NCBI GenBank assembly: GCA_020637215.1
Contig: JACJWI010000001.1
Span: 620,001 to 684,000, forward strand
Source: Microthrixaceae bacterium
GTDB lineage: Bacteria > Actinomycetota > Acidimicrobiia > Acidimicrobiales > Microtrichaceae
Length of the DNA stretch: 64,000 bases
Reading direction: 5' to 3'
The position numbers were made by a program, and so were the translations under genes. The notes beneath the pieces were generated by a model that was not told the origin of the DNA, did not search any database, and was given only the letters and a program-made list of their open reading frames with translations. Below, one piece after another: positions 15,832 through 26,558 of this stretch (its first letter is position 1; each line of letters opens with the position of its first letter).

Positions 15832-16945
15832 GGGTCTCGACCAGGTCGGCGACGGCGGCGGCGGCGTCGGGCCGACCGAGGGAGCGGGCGGCGTCGGAGC
15901 GGGCGGCGAGGTCACCGGCCAGCAGACCGTCGACCTCGGCGACGAGGCGGGCGGCGTCGAGCTCGGCGTCGGGGACGAGCACCGCGGCACCGGCCCGCAC
16001 GAGCGGACCGGCGTTCGCGCTCTGGTGGTCGCGGGTCGCGATCGGCAGCGGGACGAGCACTGCGGGCACGCCGAGCACCGCGAGCTCGGCCACCGTCGTG
16101 CCGCCGGCCCGACACACCGCCAGGTCCGCCGCGGCCAGGACCAGGTCCATGCGGTCCTCGTAGCGCACCGCCCGGTACCACAGACCGTCGGGCCCGCCCC
16201 AGGACGGCTCCCGGCGGGCGGCGTCGGGACGGTCGTCCCAGTCCCGGGAGCCGACCACGTGGTGGACCGCCAGGTCGGAGCGTCCGGTCCACGCCGACAG
16301 GGCGCCGTAGACCGCCTCGTTGATGCGTCGGGACCCGAGCGATCCGGCGAACACGACCACGACGGTGCGCCCGTCGGGCAGGCCGAGCGTCCGGCGCGCC
16401 GCCGCGGGGTCGGGGTCGGCCGCCACGGCCAGGATCTCTCCTCGGACCGGGTTGCCGGTCACCACGGCGCCGGGCAGGTCGGTCTCCTCGAACGGCACCG
16501 CCGCGGCCCGGGCGAAGCGAGCGACGAGCCGGTTGGAGGCTCCGGCGCGGGCGTTCTGGTCGGCGAGCACCAACGGCACCCGCCACAGCACCGCGGCCAA
16601 CGCGCACGCCGCGCTGGCGAAGCCGCCGAGGGCCAGGACCACCGCCGGCCGACGACGTCTCACCAGGACGATCGCCCGGGCGAGCGCGACGGCCAGGCCG
16701 AAGGCGGCGGCCACGTTCTGCAGGGTGAGCCGGCGCTGCAACCCGCGACCGGGCAGCAGCGTGATGGTGAATCCGGCCTCGGGAACGAGCCGCGACTCGA
16801 TGCCCCGCTCGGCCCCGACGAAGTGCAGGGTCTCGGGGCGATGCCCGCGGTCGACCAGCTCCCGTGCGACCGCCAGACCCGGCAACACGTGTCCGGCGGT
16901 CCCGCCGCCGGCGACGATCGCCCACGTCGGGGGCGCGGCCGACAC
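15815..16945 (-). CDS. murG: UDP-GlcNAc:lipid I transferase MurG
   Basis: A 376-residue GT28 glycosyltransferase that converts lipid I to lipid II on the inner membrane face. The N-terminal glycine loop is AIVAGGGTAGHVLPGLAVA. The C-terminal UDP-GlcNAc site shows VVFAGSLGSRRINEAV, AVCRAGGTTVAELAVLGVPAV and PLPIATRDHQSANA, although many MurG proteins have Glu-Ser rather than Thr-Thr in the RAGG segment. GTG 16945 starts next to the ftsW stop. Confidence 0.94.
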   Translation of the reverse strand: MSAAPPTWAIVAGGGTAGHVLPGLAVARELVDRGHRPETLHFVGAERGIESRLVPEAGFTITLLPGRGLQRRLTLQNVAAAFGLAVALARAIVLVRRRRPAVVLALGGFASAACALAAVLWRVPLVLADQNARAGASNRLVARFARAAAVPFEETDLPGAVVTGNPVRGEILAVAADPDPAAARRTLGLPDGRTVVVVFAGSLGSRRINEAVYGALSAWTGRSDLAVHHVVGSRDWDDRPDAARREPSWGGPDGLWYRAVRYEDRMDLVLAAADLAVCRAGGTTVAELAVLGVPAVLVPLPIATRDHQSANAGPLVRAGAAVLVPDAELDAARLVAEVDGLLAGDLAARSDAARSLGRPDAAAAVADLVETHARPR

Positions 16946-16947
16946 GG

Positions 16948-18186
16948 TCAGGCCTCCCGGGCGACCGACAGCAGGATCCCGACCCCGACCAGCGACATCA
17001 GCAGCGACGACCCGCCGTAGGACACGAACGGGAGGGTGATGCCCTTGGTCGGCAGGGTTCCGACGGTGACGCCGATGTTGATGAGGGCCTGGACCCCGAT
17101 CCAGGTCGTGATGCCGAAGGCGACCAGTCGGGTGAAGCCGGTGCGGGCGCGCATCCCGATCGCGCAGCCGGCGGCCATGAACACCACGAACAGCCCGAGC
17201 ACGATCAGGCTGCCGACCAGGCCGAGCTCCTCGCCGATCACCGCCAGGATGAAGTCGGTGTGCGCCTCGGGAAGGAACCCCCACTTGGAGCGCGCCAGGC
17301 CGGGTCCGGTGCCGAACACCCCGCCCGACGCCAGGCCGATCTGCGACTGCCACAGCTGCCACCCCGCGCCCTGTCGGTACTTGTCGGGGTCGAGGAACGC
17401 CAGGATGCGCGTCACCCGGAAGCGCTCGAGGCCGACGATGGCCAGGCCGCCCAGGCCGATGGACACCCCGGCGATCGCCCCCAGCTTGGGCAGCGGCGCA
17501 CCGGCCATGAACACCATCGCCAACGTGACCGCGCCGAGCAGCATCGTCGTGCCGAGGTCGTCGCCGAAGACGACGAGTCCGCAGGTCAGCCCCGACCAGA
17601 TCAGCACCGGTCGCAGGCCCTCCCAGGTGCGCACGTCGCGCCCCTTCTCCGACAGCAGGCGCGCCAACCACAGGATCAGGGCGGGCTTGGCCAGGTCCGA
17701 CGGCTGGAACTGCATCGAGCCCGCCCCGACCCATCGGGTGGCGCCGTTGACCGAGATCACGAACGGCAGCGCCGAGCCGGTGGCCTTCTGCGCCAGCACG
17801 CCGAGGGCGACGTAGCCGAGCAGGGCGACCGAGACCAGCATCAGGGGCAGAGCGACCCGGTCGCGCCAGATGCGCCACGGGACCCGCGACGCCCCGTAGG
17901 CCGCCGCGACGCCGAGGACGAGCCAGACGGCCTGGCGCATCACGATCCCCCAGCTGTGGCCGAGGGTGCGCACCGCGGTGACCGACGACGCGGAGTACAC
18001 CATCACCACGCCGAGACCGCACAGCAGCGCAACGGTGACCACGACCATGGTCGAGGGGTCCGGTCCGCGCCGGACGACCGAGATCTCGGGACGCCGAGGC
18101 GGAGCGGCCCGACCGCTCCGCGCCGCGGCCGTGGTCCGGCCCAGCTTCGTCGACGATCCCGCCCCGCCGCGGCGGGTGGCGGTCAC
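16948..18186 (-). CDS. ftsW: SEDS-family lipid II glycosyltransferase FtsW
   Basis: A 412-residue polytopic membrane protein with about ten hydrophobic segments. It is the septal peptidoglycan polymerase that works with FtsI. SEDS signatures include NGATRWVGAGSMQFQPSDLAK, FGDDLGTTMLLGAV, QSQIGLASGGVFGTGPG, LPEAHTDFILAVIGEELGLVG and the final LPFVSYGGSSLLMSL. The first 40 residues form a basic cytoplasmic head. GTG 18186 overlaps the murD stop by four bases. Confidence 0.95.
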   Translation of the reverse strand: MTATRRGGAGSSTKLGRTTAAARSGRAAPPRRPEISVVRRGPDPSTMVVVTVALLCGLGVVMVYSASSVTAVRTLGHSWGIVMRQAVWLVLGVAAAYGASRVPWRIWRDRVALPLMLVSVALLGYVALGVLAQKATGSALPFVISVNGATRWVGAGSMQFQPSDLAKPALILWLARLLSEKGRDVRTWEGLRPVLIWSGLTCGLVVFGDDLGTTMLLGAVTLAMVFMAGAPLPKLGAIAGVSIGLGGLAIVGLERFRVTRILAFLDPDKYRQGAGWQLWQSQIGLASGGVFGTGPGLARSKWGFLPEAHTDFILAVIGEELGLVGSLIVLGLFVVFMAAGCAIGMRARTGFTRLVAFGITTWIGVQALINIGVTVGTLPTKGITLPFVSYGGSSLLMSLVGVGILLSVAREA

Positions 18187-19577
18187 GTCGGCTCCTCGAA
18201 GTCGGCGCGGGCCCGGACGCATGACGCGAAGTCGTCGCCGCGCTCGGCGTAGGAGCCGTACCAGTCGAACGACGCGCAGCCCGGCGACAGGAGCACGACG
18301 TCGCCGGGCTCTGCCAGCTCGGCCGCGGCGGCGACCGCGGCGGCCATGGAGTCCGCCGGCCGGCCGGGCCGACCGGCCAGGGCGTCGAGCAGGTCGGGGC
18401 CGGCCTCGCCGATGCCGACGACCGCCCGGATGCGATCGGCGCCGCGTCGCAGCTCGCCGAGGTCGAGGCCCTTGTTGCGACCGCCGGCGATGAGCACCAC
18501 CGACTCGAAGCCGGAGACCGCCGCGAGCGTGGCGTGCGGCGCGGTGGCCTTGGAGTCGTCGTAGTAGCGGATGCCGCCGGAGGTTCCGACCAGCTCGACG
18601 CGGTGCGGAAGGCCCCGGAACCCGACCAGGGCGGCGCGGACGCCGTCGATCGACGCTCCCCCGGCCAGCGCGGCCGCCGCGGCCGCCAGGGCGTTGGTGC
18701 GGTCGTGCGGCAGCGAACGCCACAGGTCGGCCACCGCCACCAGATCGACGGGCGACGCGTCGGGACCGGCGACTCCGACCAGCACGCCGTCTCGCTCGTG
18801 GAACGGGACCGGCCTCCCGTCGATCACGGCGTCGAGCCCGACGCGGACGAACCTCGGGGCGTCGGGCGCGTCGGCCCGGGCGAGCGCGTCGGCGTCGACC
18901 ACCGGGTCCTCGGCGACGACCACGGCGGTGTCGACCGCGGTCTGGTCCCGCCAGATCCGGGCCTTGGCCCGCCGGTAGTCGTCCAGGGTGCGGTGCACGT
19001 CGAGGTGGTCGGGGGCGAAGTTCAGCCACACGCCCACGCTCGGGGCGAAGCGGCGGCTGTGGGCCAGGCGGAACGACGACGCCTCGACGACGAACACGTC
19101 GATGTCGTCGCGGGCGATCGCCTCGACCAGCGGGGTCTCCAGGTTCCCGACCGCGGCGGCGCGCACCCCGGAGCGTTCGAACATGGCGGTCACCAGGGTG
19201 GTGACCGTGGTCTTGCCGTTGGTGCCGGTGATGGCGACGACGGGCCGGTCGTCCCAGGCGCCGGCCAGGTCGAACTCGCTGAGCACCGGCCGGTCGTGGG
19301 CGGCGGCCGCGGCGAACAGCGGGTGCGTCTCGGGGAGTCCGGGAGCGGGCACGACCGCGTCCACTCCGGCGACCAGGGCGTCGAGCTGGTCGGCCGACGG
19401 TCCGAGCACGACCTCGATCCCGAGGTCGTCGGCCAGCGTCGACGCCGAGTCCGGCGACGAGTCGTCGGAGGCCACGACGGCCACACCGTGGGCCACCGCG
19501 GCGCGGGCGACCGCGAGGTTGGTCAGTCCGAGTCCGTGCAGGAGCAGGGACCGCTCGGCGAGCCCCGGCGAGGTCAT
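18183..19577 (-). CDS. murD: UDP-N-acetylmuramoyl-L-alanine--D-glutamate ligase MurD
   Basis: A 464-residue Mur ligase. The ATP loop is VVAITGTNGKTTVTTLVTAM. The catalytic Glu lies in VVEASSFRL, followed by LNFAPDHLDVHRTLDDYRRAK with the likely carbamylated Lys. SLPHDRTNALAAAAAA, YYDDSKATAPHATLAAV, LIAGGRNKG and LLSPGCASFDWYGSYAERGD are characteristic of MurD. In place of GRHN it has PHDRTN, a mild variant. ATG 19577 overlaps the mraY stop by four bases. Confidence 0.95.
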   Translation of the reverse strand: MTSPGLAERSLLLHGLGLTNLAVARAAVAHGVAVVASDDSSPDSASTLADDLGIEVVLGPSADQLDALVAGVDAVVPAPGLPETHPLFAAAAAHDRPVLSEFDLAGAWDDRPVVAITGTNGKTTVTTLVTAMFERSGVRAAAVGNLETPLVEAIARDDIDVFVVEASSFRLAHSRRFAPSVGVWLNFAPDHLDVHRTLDDYRRAKARIWRDQTAVDTAVVVAEDPVVDADALARADAPDAPRFVRVGLDAVIDGRPVPFHERDGVLVGVAGPDASPVDLVAVADLWRSLPHDRTNALAAAAAALAGGASIDGVRAALVGFRGLPHRVELVGTSGGIRYYDDSKATAPHATLAAVSGFESVVLIAGGRNKGLDLGELRRGADRIRAVVGIGEAGPDLLDALAGRPGRPADSMAAAVAAAAELAEPGDVVLLSPGCASFDWYGSYAERGDDFASCVRARADFEEPT

Positions 19578-20601
19578 GCGAGACCGCCGGCGCGGATGAA
19601 CTCCCGGTAGAACAGCCCGAGGCCGACCGCGGTGGTGGCGCCGGTGAGCATCCACCCCCGGATGATCACGGTGGTCTCGGGCCAGCCGCCCAGCTCGAAG
19701 TGGTGGTGGATCGGCGCCATGCGGAACACCCGCCGGCCGGTGGTGCGGAACGACGCCACCTGCACGATCACCGACACGGTCTCCATGACGAACAGCAGCC
19801 CGAGGATGGGCAGCAGCACCACCGTCGAGCTGCTCAGCGCCAGCGCGGCCAGACCGGTGCCGATGGCCAGCGACCCGGTGTCGCCCATGAAGATCTGCGC
19901 CGGCGCGGCGTTCCACCACAGGAACCCCGCACACGCGCCCATCATGGCCGCCGCGACGACCGCCAGATCGAGTCCGACGTTGATCTGGTACATGCCCGGG
20001 TGCCGGAAGATCCAGTAGCCGATGATCACGTAGGCCGAGAACACGAAGATGGCCGACCCGGCCGCCAGGCCGTCGAGGCCGTCGGTGAGGTTGACGGCGT
20101 TGGACGAGGCGAAGATGACCAGCACCGCCCACGCGACCCACACCCACTTGCCGAGGGTCCAGCCCAGGTCGTCGAAGCGGCCGAAGCTGATCGTCGTGTG
20201 GACGTTGGTCCGCCACAGGATCACCAGCGCGAAGCCGACCGCGACCAGCAGCAGGCCCAGGGTCTTGGATCGCTTGTTGAGGCCCAGGTTCCGCTCGTTG
20301 CGGATCTTGATCCAGTCGTCGAGGAAGCCGACGGTCCCGGCGCCTGCGATCGCGCCCATGGCGGCCAGTCCGGTCCAGGTGAACACGCCGTCGTAGAGGT
20401 TCGACGCCAGGTACCCGCACAGCCCGCCGGCCACGATGGCGACGCCGCCCATGGTCGGCGTGCCGGCCTTGACCGTGTGGCCCTCGGGGACGTCCTCGTG
20501 GATGGGCTGGCCGATGTGGCGTCGGGTGAGCGCGCCGATCAGCAGCCGGGTCCCCACCAGGGTGACCAGGGCGGCGATGCCGGTGGCGAGCAGGAGACGG
20601 A

Positions 20602-20605
<4 letters not shown>
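19574..20605 (-). CDS. mraY: Phospho-MurNAc-pentapeptide translocase MraY
   Basis: A 343-residue membrane enzyme that joins phospho-MurNAc-pentapeptide to undecaprenyl phosphate, giving lipid I. It has about ten hydrophobic segments. Conserved cytoplasmic motifs are AGTPTMGGVAIVAGG, NAVNLTDGLDGLAAGSA, FMGDTGSLAIGTGLAALAL and MAPIHHHFELGGWPET, including the Mg-binding Asp residues and the HHH motif. The GTG start overlaps the murE stop by four bases. Its substrate is normally made by MurF, which is not encoded next to it here. Confidence 0.96.
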
Positions 20606-22110
<1,505 letters not shown>

Positions 22111-22120
22111 GCTCGTCTCG

Positions 22121-24124
22121 CTACCGCTGCTGTCCGGAGCCCGGACGCGACGTCCGACCGGAGGGAGCAATGGTGGTCGACGGGGAGCGGGAACTGGTGG
22201 AGCCCCCGCCGTTGCGACCGGGCAGCAGCGCCCGGTCGGTGGCCGCGGCGGTGGACCCGGCCGGAGCGGAGCGCACCGGGCCGGCACCGTCCGCCGACCC
22301 GGCGTCGGTCGTGGTCGGGGCGATCGACAGCTCGCGGATCGCCAGCCGGGACAGGTCGCTGAACACCGGACCGGCAGAGGTCGAGCCGGTCAGGCCCTGG
22401 GCGGTGTCGAAGAGCATCACGGTGATCGACACCTGCGGACGATCCGCGGGCAGGTACCCGGCGAAGGTGGTCACGTGGTGGTAGGTGCCGTCGGGCCAGA
22501 CGTAGGCGTCCTTGGCGTCGACCTTCTCGGGGCTCGGCATCCGGCCGGTGCCGGTCTTGGCCGCGACCGGGTAGCCGGGCAGGCTCCACTGCTTGCCGGT
22601 GCCGACCTGCACCACGGCCTGAAGCGCCCGGCTGACCCGCGCCGCGGTCGACGCCGAGACCACCCGACGGGTCGGGGCCGCGGAGGCCGGGTCGAGCCGG
22701 CCGTCGGCGCCGATCGTGCCCTGCACCAGCCGCGGGGGCACGTAGATGCCCTGGTTGGCGATCACGTTGAACGCCGACCACAACTGCAGCACGGTGGTGG
22801 ACTGGAACGATCCGATCGAGGCCGCGGCGGTGTCGGGCGGGGTCCACTTGTCGACGTCGGGCAGCAGACCGGTGCTCTCCGCGGGCAGGTCGAGGGCGGA
22901 GACCCGCCCGAAGCCGAAGTCGACCAGGGCGGCGTGCAGCTTCTCGGCCCCGAGGCGCTGGGCGATCTGGATCGTTCCGACGTTGGAGGAGTGCGCCACG
23001 ATCTGGTCGACGTTCATCGTCTCGACGGCGTGGGCCTCGTTGTCGCTGAACTCGCGGTCGTAGACCTTGATCCGGGGACCGACGCTGAAGGTCGAGTGGT
23101 CGTCGATCACGCCGGCCTCGTAGGCCGCAGCGGTGGTCACCAGCTTGAACACCGAACCGGCCTGGTAGGCGTCGGAGAACGCGAGCGGCCGTGACGACAG
23201 CTCGATCGCTCCGGTCTTCTCGTTGCGCTCGACGCCGGCGACCGCCAGCAGCTCGCCGGTCGAGGGTCGTCCGACGATGGCGATGCCGCCGGCGGCCCGG
23301 GCGTTCTCCGATCCCTTGGTGAGTATCTGCTCGGTCTCGTACTGAAGCGTCCGGTCGAGGGTGACCTGGACGTCGGCCCCGGGGCGGGGGGCGGTCACGA
23401 CCCGGTCGCCGCCGGTGATCGTCTCGCCCTGCGCTCCCCGTTCGACGACCTGCTCGCCGGGAACCCCCTTGAGGACGTCGTCGTACTTGGCCTCGACCGC
23501 AGCCCGCGGGCCGGGGCCGTCCGGCCCGACGGTGCCGATGACGCGGACCCCGGATTCGCCACCGGGGTGCACCCTTTCCGATGTCGGATCGAGCAGGAGC
23601 ACGCCGTCCATGTCCTGTTCGGCGAGGGAGCGGGCGGCCTTGCGGGCGACGTCGACGTCCGCGTAGCGCACGACGCGGACCCAGCGGGCATCGGCATCCG
23701 CGTCGAGGAGGGAGTCGACGACGTCGGCGGGATCGACGTCGAGCAACTGCGCCAGGCGGGTTCCGAACTCCCGGAGCATGGCGTCGTCGCTGATCCCGGC
23801 CCGGGCGAGGACGACCTTGTTGACCGCCACGGTGGTGCGGGGCACCGAGATGGCCAGCTCCGAGCCGTTGCGGTCGAGGATCGAGCCCCGCGGCGCGGGG
23901 ATCGACTCGGTGCGCTGGCGCTGCTGCAGTCCCTCAGCGGCGAGCGTCGAGGCATCCGCGAACTGGACGCCGACGAGCTTCACCAGCGGGAGCAGGGCCA
24001 GCACCCCGAACGCGGCGACCATCCCCCACAGCCGGCGGCGGGTGCGGACCGGGTCCGCCATCGGCGCCGGGACGCGACGGCGACCTCGGCTCGGGGGTCG
24101 CGTCCTCGGCGCCGGTCGACTCAT
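22121..24124 (-). CDS. ftsI: Septal peptidoglycan transpeptidase FtsI (class B PBP)
   Basis: A 667-residue penicillin-binding protein. A basic head, one membrane anchor (WGMVAAFGVLALLPLVKLVG) and a dimerisation/pedestal domain (PAPRGSILDRNGSELAIS) precede the transpeptidase domain. The active-site motifs are AGSVFKLVT (Ser nucleophile and Lys), HSSNVG and AAKTGTG. About 85 extra residues after the last catalytic motif end in a Ser/Thr/Gly-rich tail, longer than in E. coli. The ATG overlaps the ftsL-like stop by four bases. Confidence 0.95.
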   Translation of the reverse strand: MSRPAPRTRPPSRGRRRVPAPMADPVRTRRRLWGMVAAFGVLALLPLVKLVGVQFADASTLAAEGLQQRQRTESIPAPRGSILDRNGSELAISVPRTTVAVNKVVLARAGISDDAMLREFGTRLAQLLDVDPADVVDSLLDADADARWVRVVRYADVDVARKAARSLAEQDMDGVLLLDPTSERVHPGGESGVRVIGTVGPDGPGPRAAVEAKYDDVLKGVPGEQVVERGAQGETITGGDRVVTAPRPGADVQVTLDRTLQYETEQILTKGSENARAAGGIAIVGRPSTGELLAVAGVERNEKTGAIELSSRPLAFSDAYQAGSVFKLVTTAAAYEAGVIDDHSTFSVGPRIKVYDREFSDNEAHAVETMNVDQIVAHSSNVGTIQIAQRLGAEKLHAALVDFGFGRVSALDLPAESTGLLPDVDKWTPPDTAAASIGSFQSTTVLQLWSAFNVIANQGIYVPPRLVQGTIGADGRLDPASAAPTRRVVSASTAARVSRALQAVVQVGTGKQWSLPGYPVAAKTGTGRMPSPEKVDAKDAYVWPDGTYHHVTTFAGYLPADRPQVSITVMLFDTAQGLTGSTSAGPVFSDLSRLAIRELSIAPTTTDAGSADGAGPVRSAPAGSTAAATDRALLPGRNGGGSTSSRSPSTTIAPSGRTSRPGSGQQR

Positions 24125-24651
24125 CGCGCCGCGCCGTCCGGGGCCGCGGGGGTGATCGTGGAGGGAGCGGGGTCCGACCCGCTCGGGGACGGTTCGCTCG
24201 GCGACGGTGCGCTCGGCGCCGTGTCCGCGCCGGTCGGCGACGTGACGGCGGGGACGACGGCGATCGGTCCGGGTTCGACCAGACCCTGGGCCCGGGCCAC
24301 CTCGAGGACGTGCTCGGGCGACTCCGCCTGGATGACGGAGATCCGGAGGTCCCGGTTGTGGTCGCGGGCCTCGGCGGTCTGCTCGACGAGCCGGTCGGCC
24401 TCCTCCTGCAGGGCGATGCGCTGGCTCTGGATGGCCACCGACGCCACGAGGGCGGCGAAGGACCCGAGCACGCAGAACACCACGGTGGCGCGCCAGCCGA
24501 TCTCGCGGCGGGCCCCGGCGCTCCGGGCGATGAGGCGCAGTCGCGGCCCGGCCGACTCCTGGGGGAGCGGCCGGGCCGACGGACGCGGGCGCGACCGAGC
24601 CGACGCGGCTGCGGTCGCGCTGCGGGCGCGCGGCGATCGGGCTGCGGTCAC
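24121..24651 (-). CDS. FtsL-like bitopic septum-formation protein
   Basis: A 176-residue protein in the place of ftsL. An Arg/Ala-rich head of about 50 residues precedes one membrane segment (ATVVFCVLGSFAALVASVAI). An extracytoplasmic coiled coil of about 50 residues follows (LQEEADRLVEQTAEARDHNRDL, ending VLEVARAQGLVEPG). This layout matches FtsL/FtsB-type proteins, which are poorly conserved in sequence. The last 45 residues are Pro/Ser-rich. The start overlaps the rsmH stop by four bases (GTGA). The family call rests on topology and position. Confidence 0.75.
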   Translation of the reverse strand: MTAARSPRARSATAAASARSRPRPSARPLPQESAGPRLRLIARSAGARREIGWRATVVFCVLGSFAALVASVAIQSQRIALQEEADRLVEQTAEARDHNRDLRISVIQAESPEHVLEVARAQGLVEPGPIAVVPAVTSPTGADTAPSAPSPSEPSPSGSDPAPSTITPAAPDGAAR

Positions 24652-25673
24652 GCCGACTCCGGGATGAGCCGCTCAGCGGCCCGCACCCGCACGCTCTCGG
24701 CCCGACGGTTGAGGGCGACCTCGGCCTCGTCGGCCTTCCACGCTCCCCGCTTGAGGAGGCGGACCGTCGGTTCGGCGCCGCACACGCAGGGCAGCGCGGG
24801 CGGACACGTGCACCCGCCGGTCTCGGCGTCGCGCAGGGTCTGCTTGACCATGCGGTCCTCGAGGGAGTGGTACGACATGACGACCATGCGGCCGCCGGGG
24901 GCGAGGACCGCCATGGCGCCGTCGAGCGCCTCGGCCAGCTGGTCGAGCTCGCGGTTGACCTCGATGCGGATGGCCTGGAAGGTGCGCTTGGCCGGATGGC
25001 CGCCGTGGCGTCGGGTCGCCGCGGGGATGGCGGAGCGGACCACCTCGGCCAGGTGACCGGTGTCGCGGATGGGGCGGGCGTCGACGATCGCCCGGGCGAT
25101 CCGACGGGCGAAGCGCTCCTCGCCGTAGGTCTCGATCACCCTCGCCAGCTGCGGGAACGAGTAGTCGTTGACGACGTCGACGGCGGAGAACGCCTGGCGG
25201 CGGTCCATCCTCATGTCGAGCGGCGCGCCGGAGCGGTAGCTGAAGCCCCGCTCCATCTCGTCGAGCTGCGGGGAGGACACTCCGAGGTCGAACAGCACGG
25301 CACTCACTCCTTCGGTCGCGGGGTACGGGTCCAGGTGGGACGGGTCTGACGGGTCTGTTGCGGAGCCGGAGCCGCCGACGGCCTCGCCGACGATCCGCTC
25401 GAGCTGGTCGAACCCGCTGCGCACGATGCGGACGCGGTCGCCGAAGCGGGCCAGGCGACGGGTGGCCGCGGCGATGGCGACGTCGTCGCGGTCGAGGCCG
25501 AGCAGGCGCAGCCCGGGGTGGGCGTCGAGGACGGCCTCGGCGTGGCCGCCGCCGCCGAGGGTGGCGTCGACGAAGATGCCGTCGGGGACGTCGCGGAGCA
25601 GCTCGACGATGAGCTCGACCATGACCGGGGCGTGCTCGAACGGCGGGTCCGGGGCGGCGGGGTCATCGGCCAC
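24648..25673 (-). CDS. rsmH: 16S rRNA (cytosine-1402-N4)-methyltransferase RsmH
   Basis: A 341-residue SAM methyltransferase. Signatures are HAPVMVELIVELLRD, VDATLGGGGHAEAVLDAHPG (SAM loop), LGLDRDDVA, LFDLGVSSPQLDEMERGFSYR, DMRMD, KRTFQAIRIEVNRELDQL and MSYHSLEDRMVKQ. An insertion GSGSATDPSDPSHLDPYPAT of low complexity lies after the second strand. GTG 25673 is preceded by GGAGCAGGAG; the frame is open further up to 25802, but that part is not conserved-looking. Confidence 0.94.
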   Translation of the reverse strand: MADDPAAPDPPFEHAPVMVELIVELLRDVPDGIFVDATLGGGGHAEAVLDAHPGLRLLGLDRDDVAIAAATRRLARFGDRVRIVRSGFDQLERIVGEAVGGSGSATDPSDPSHLDPYPATEGVSAVLFDLGVSSPQLDEMERGFSYRSGAPLDMRMDRRQAFSAVDVVNDYSFPQLARVIETYGEERFARRIARAIVDARPIRDTGHLAEVVRSAIPAATRRHGGHPAKRTFQAIRIEVNRELDQLAEALDGAMAVLAPGGRMVVMSYHSLEDRMVKQTLRDAETGGCTCPPALPCVCGAEPTVRLLKRGAWKADEAEVALNRRAESVRVRAAERLIPESA

Positions 25674-25901
25674 GGGCTCCTGCTCCGCACAGACGGGTCC
25701 GGTCCGGGAGCTGTCCCCGGTGGTCGATCCCCCGACGACGCGACGACCGCCGGGATGTCTCCCCGGACGGCACGGAATGGCGCGGACGGAGCTCTGGGCC
25801 AACCCTCACGTCGGCCAGGGGATCGGCCACCGGGCACAGCGGCGGACCAGGGTTCAGGATCGGGATCGGGATCGGGTTCGGGGACTGAGCCGGGGCCGAC
25901 A
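25674..25901. other. 228-base spacer between mraZ and rsmH with GATCGG direct repeats
   Basis: There is no convincing gene. The minus strand stays open in the rsmH frame over its proximal part, but the peptide is not recognisable. A short direct repeat, GGATCG/GGTTCG repeated four or five times, lies at about 25856-25885. mraZ and rsmH are usually much closer, so this may hold a secondary promoter or an attenuator. Confidence 0.4.
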
Positions 25902-26336
25902 TCACAGGAACTCCAGCGACCGGAACTTGTCGGCGATGCTCGGCCCGGTCGCTGCCTGCGCCGCGACCGCCGCTTCCCGTCGGGCCCACTCCTGCCGGGG
26001 GAACACCGCGACGAAGCGCACCGATCCGATCAGGGTCACGTCCTTGCCCAGCCCGACGTGGTCGCGCAGCTTGGTCGGCAGCGAGATGCGGTTCTGTGCG
26101 TCAGGGGTGAACGTCGAGGTGAGCGAGAAGATCCACTGCAGGTCGTCCCGGGTGAACTGGCCGCTGTCCTCGAGCTTGCGCCGGTAGCGGCCCCACTCGT
26201 CGGTGGTGAACAGCGCCGCGTAGTCCTCGACCATCGCGGCGACGCCGCCGCCTTCGAACGCGGACCGGAACATCGACGGCATGACCAGACGGCCCTTGCC
26301 GTCGATCGTGTGCTCGAAGGTTCCGTAGAAGTCCAC
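25902..26336 (-). CDS. mraZ: Transcriptional regulator MraZ
   Basis: A 144-residue protein of two SpoVT/AbrB-like halves. It begins MDFYGTFEHTIDGKGRLVMPSMFR and has the second signature FTPDAQNRISLPTKLRDHVGL. MraZ forms a ring that binds direct repeats in front of its own operon and controls the dcw genes, usually as a repressor. A candidate operator of three GTGG repeats lies about 70 bases upstream. Only a weak ribosome binding site (GTGGAGCGGG) is visible before the ATG. Confidence 0.95.
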   Translation of the reverse strand: MDFYGTFEHTIDGKGRLVMPSMFRSAFEGGGVAAMVEDYAALFTTDEWGRYRRKLEDSGQFTRDDLQWIFSLTSTFTPDAQNRISLPTKLRDHVGLGKDVTLIGSVRFVAVFPRQEWARREAAVAAQAATGPSIADKFRSLEFL

Positions 26337-26404
26337 GCCCGCTCCACTTGGGGCTCGTCAGCTGGGAAGGTGAGCCCTGGTGCCCCCCATTCCTCCCTTT
26401 CGAG

Positions 26405-26428
26405 CCACCCTAAACCACTCTCCTCCAC
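26405..26428 (-). promoter_or_regulatory. MraZ operator: three GTGG repeats spaced 10 bp
   Basis: On the minus strand GTGG occurs at 26428-26425, 26418-26415 and 26408-26405, exactly ten bases apart, all in the same orientation. E. coli MraZ is known to bind TGGGN repeats separated by five bases, which gives the same helical phasing. The position upstream of mraZ fits autoregulation of the dcw operon. Confidence 0.65.
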
Positions 26429-26452
26429 CACACAACGTTTACAGCGGTGTAG

Positions 26453-26471
26453 TTCGCGCGCTTCGCGCGAA
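26453..26471. promoter_or_regulatory. Perfect 8-bp palindrome upstream of the MraZ operator
   Basis: TTCGCGCG-CTT-CGCGCGAA. It could be a second operator or a hairpin in the mraZ leader or promoter. No regulator can be named. Confidence 0.4.
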
Positions 26472-26490
26472 TCCCCCACCCCACCCCGCG

Positions 26491-26537
26491 TTCTGACGAC
26501 AAGTCACGACACAGGCGGTACTCAGATGTCGTCAGAA
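26491..26537. promoter_or_regulatory. Perfect 11-bp inverted repeat with a 25-base loop
   Basis: TTCTGACGACA (26491-26501) and TGTCGTCAGAA (26527-26537) match without error. It lies between the lplA-like stop and the mraZ promoter region. A factor-dependent terminator for lplA or a dyad operator are both possible; there is no T tract on the lplA strand. Confidence 0.45.
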
Positions 26538-26558
26538 ACTCGGTGGCGGGGTGGGGCG

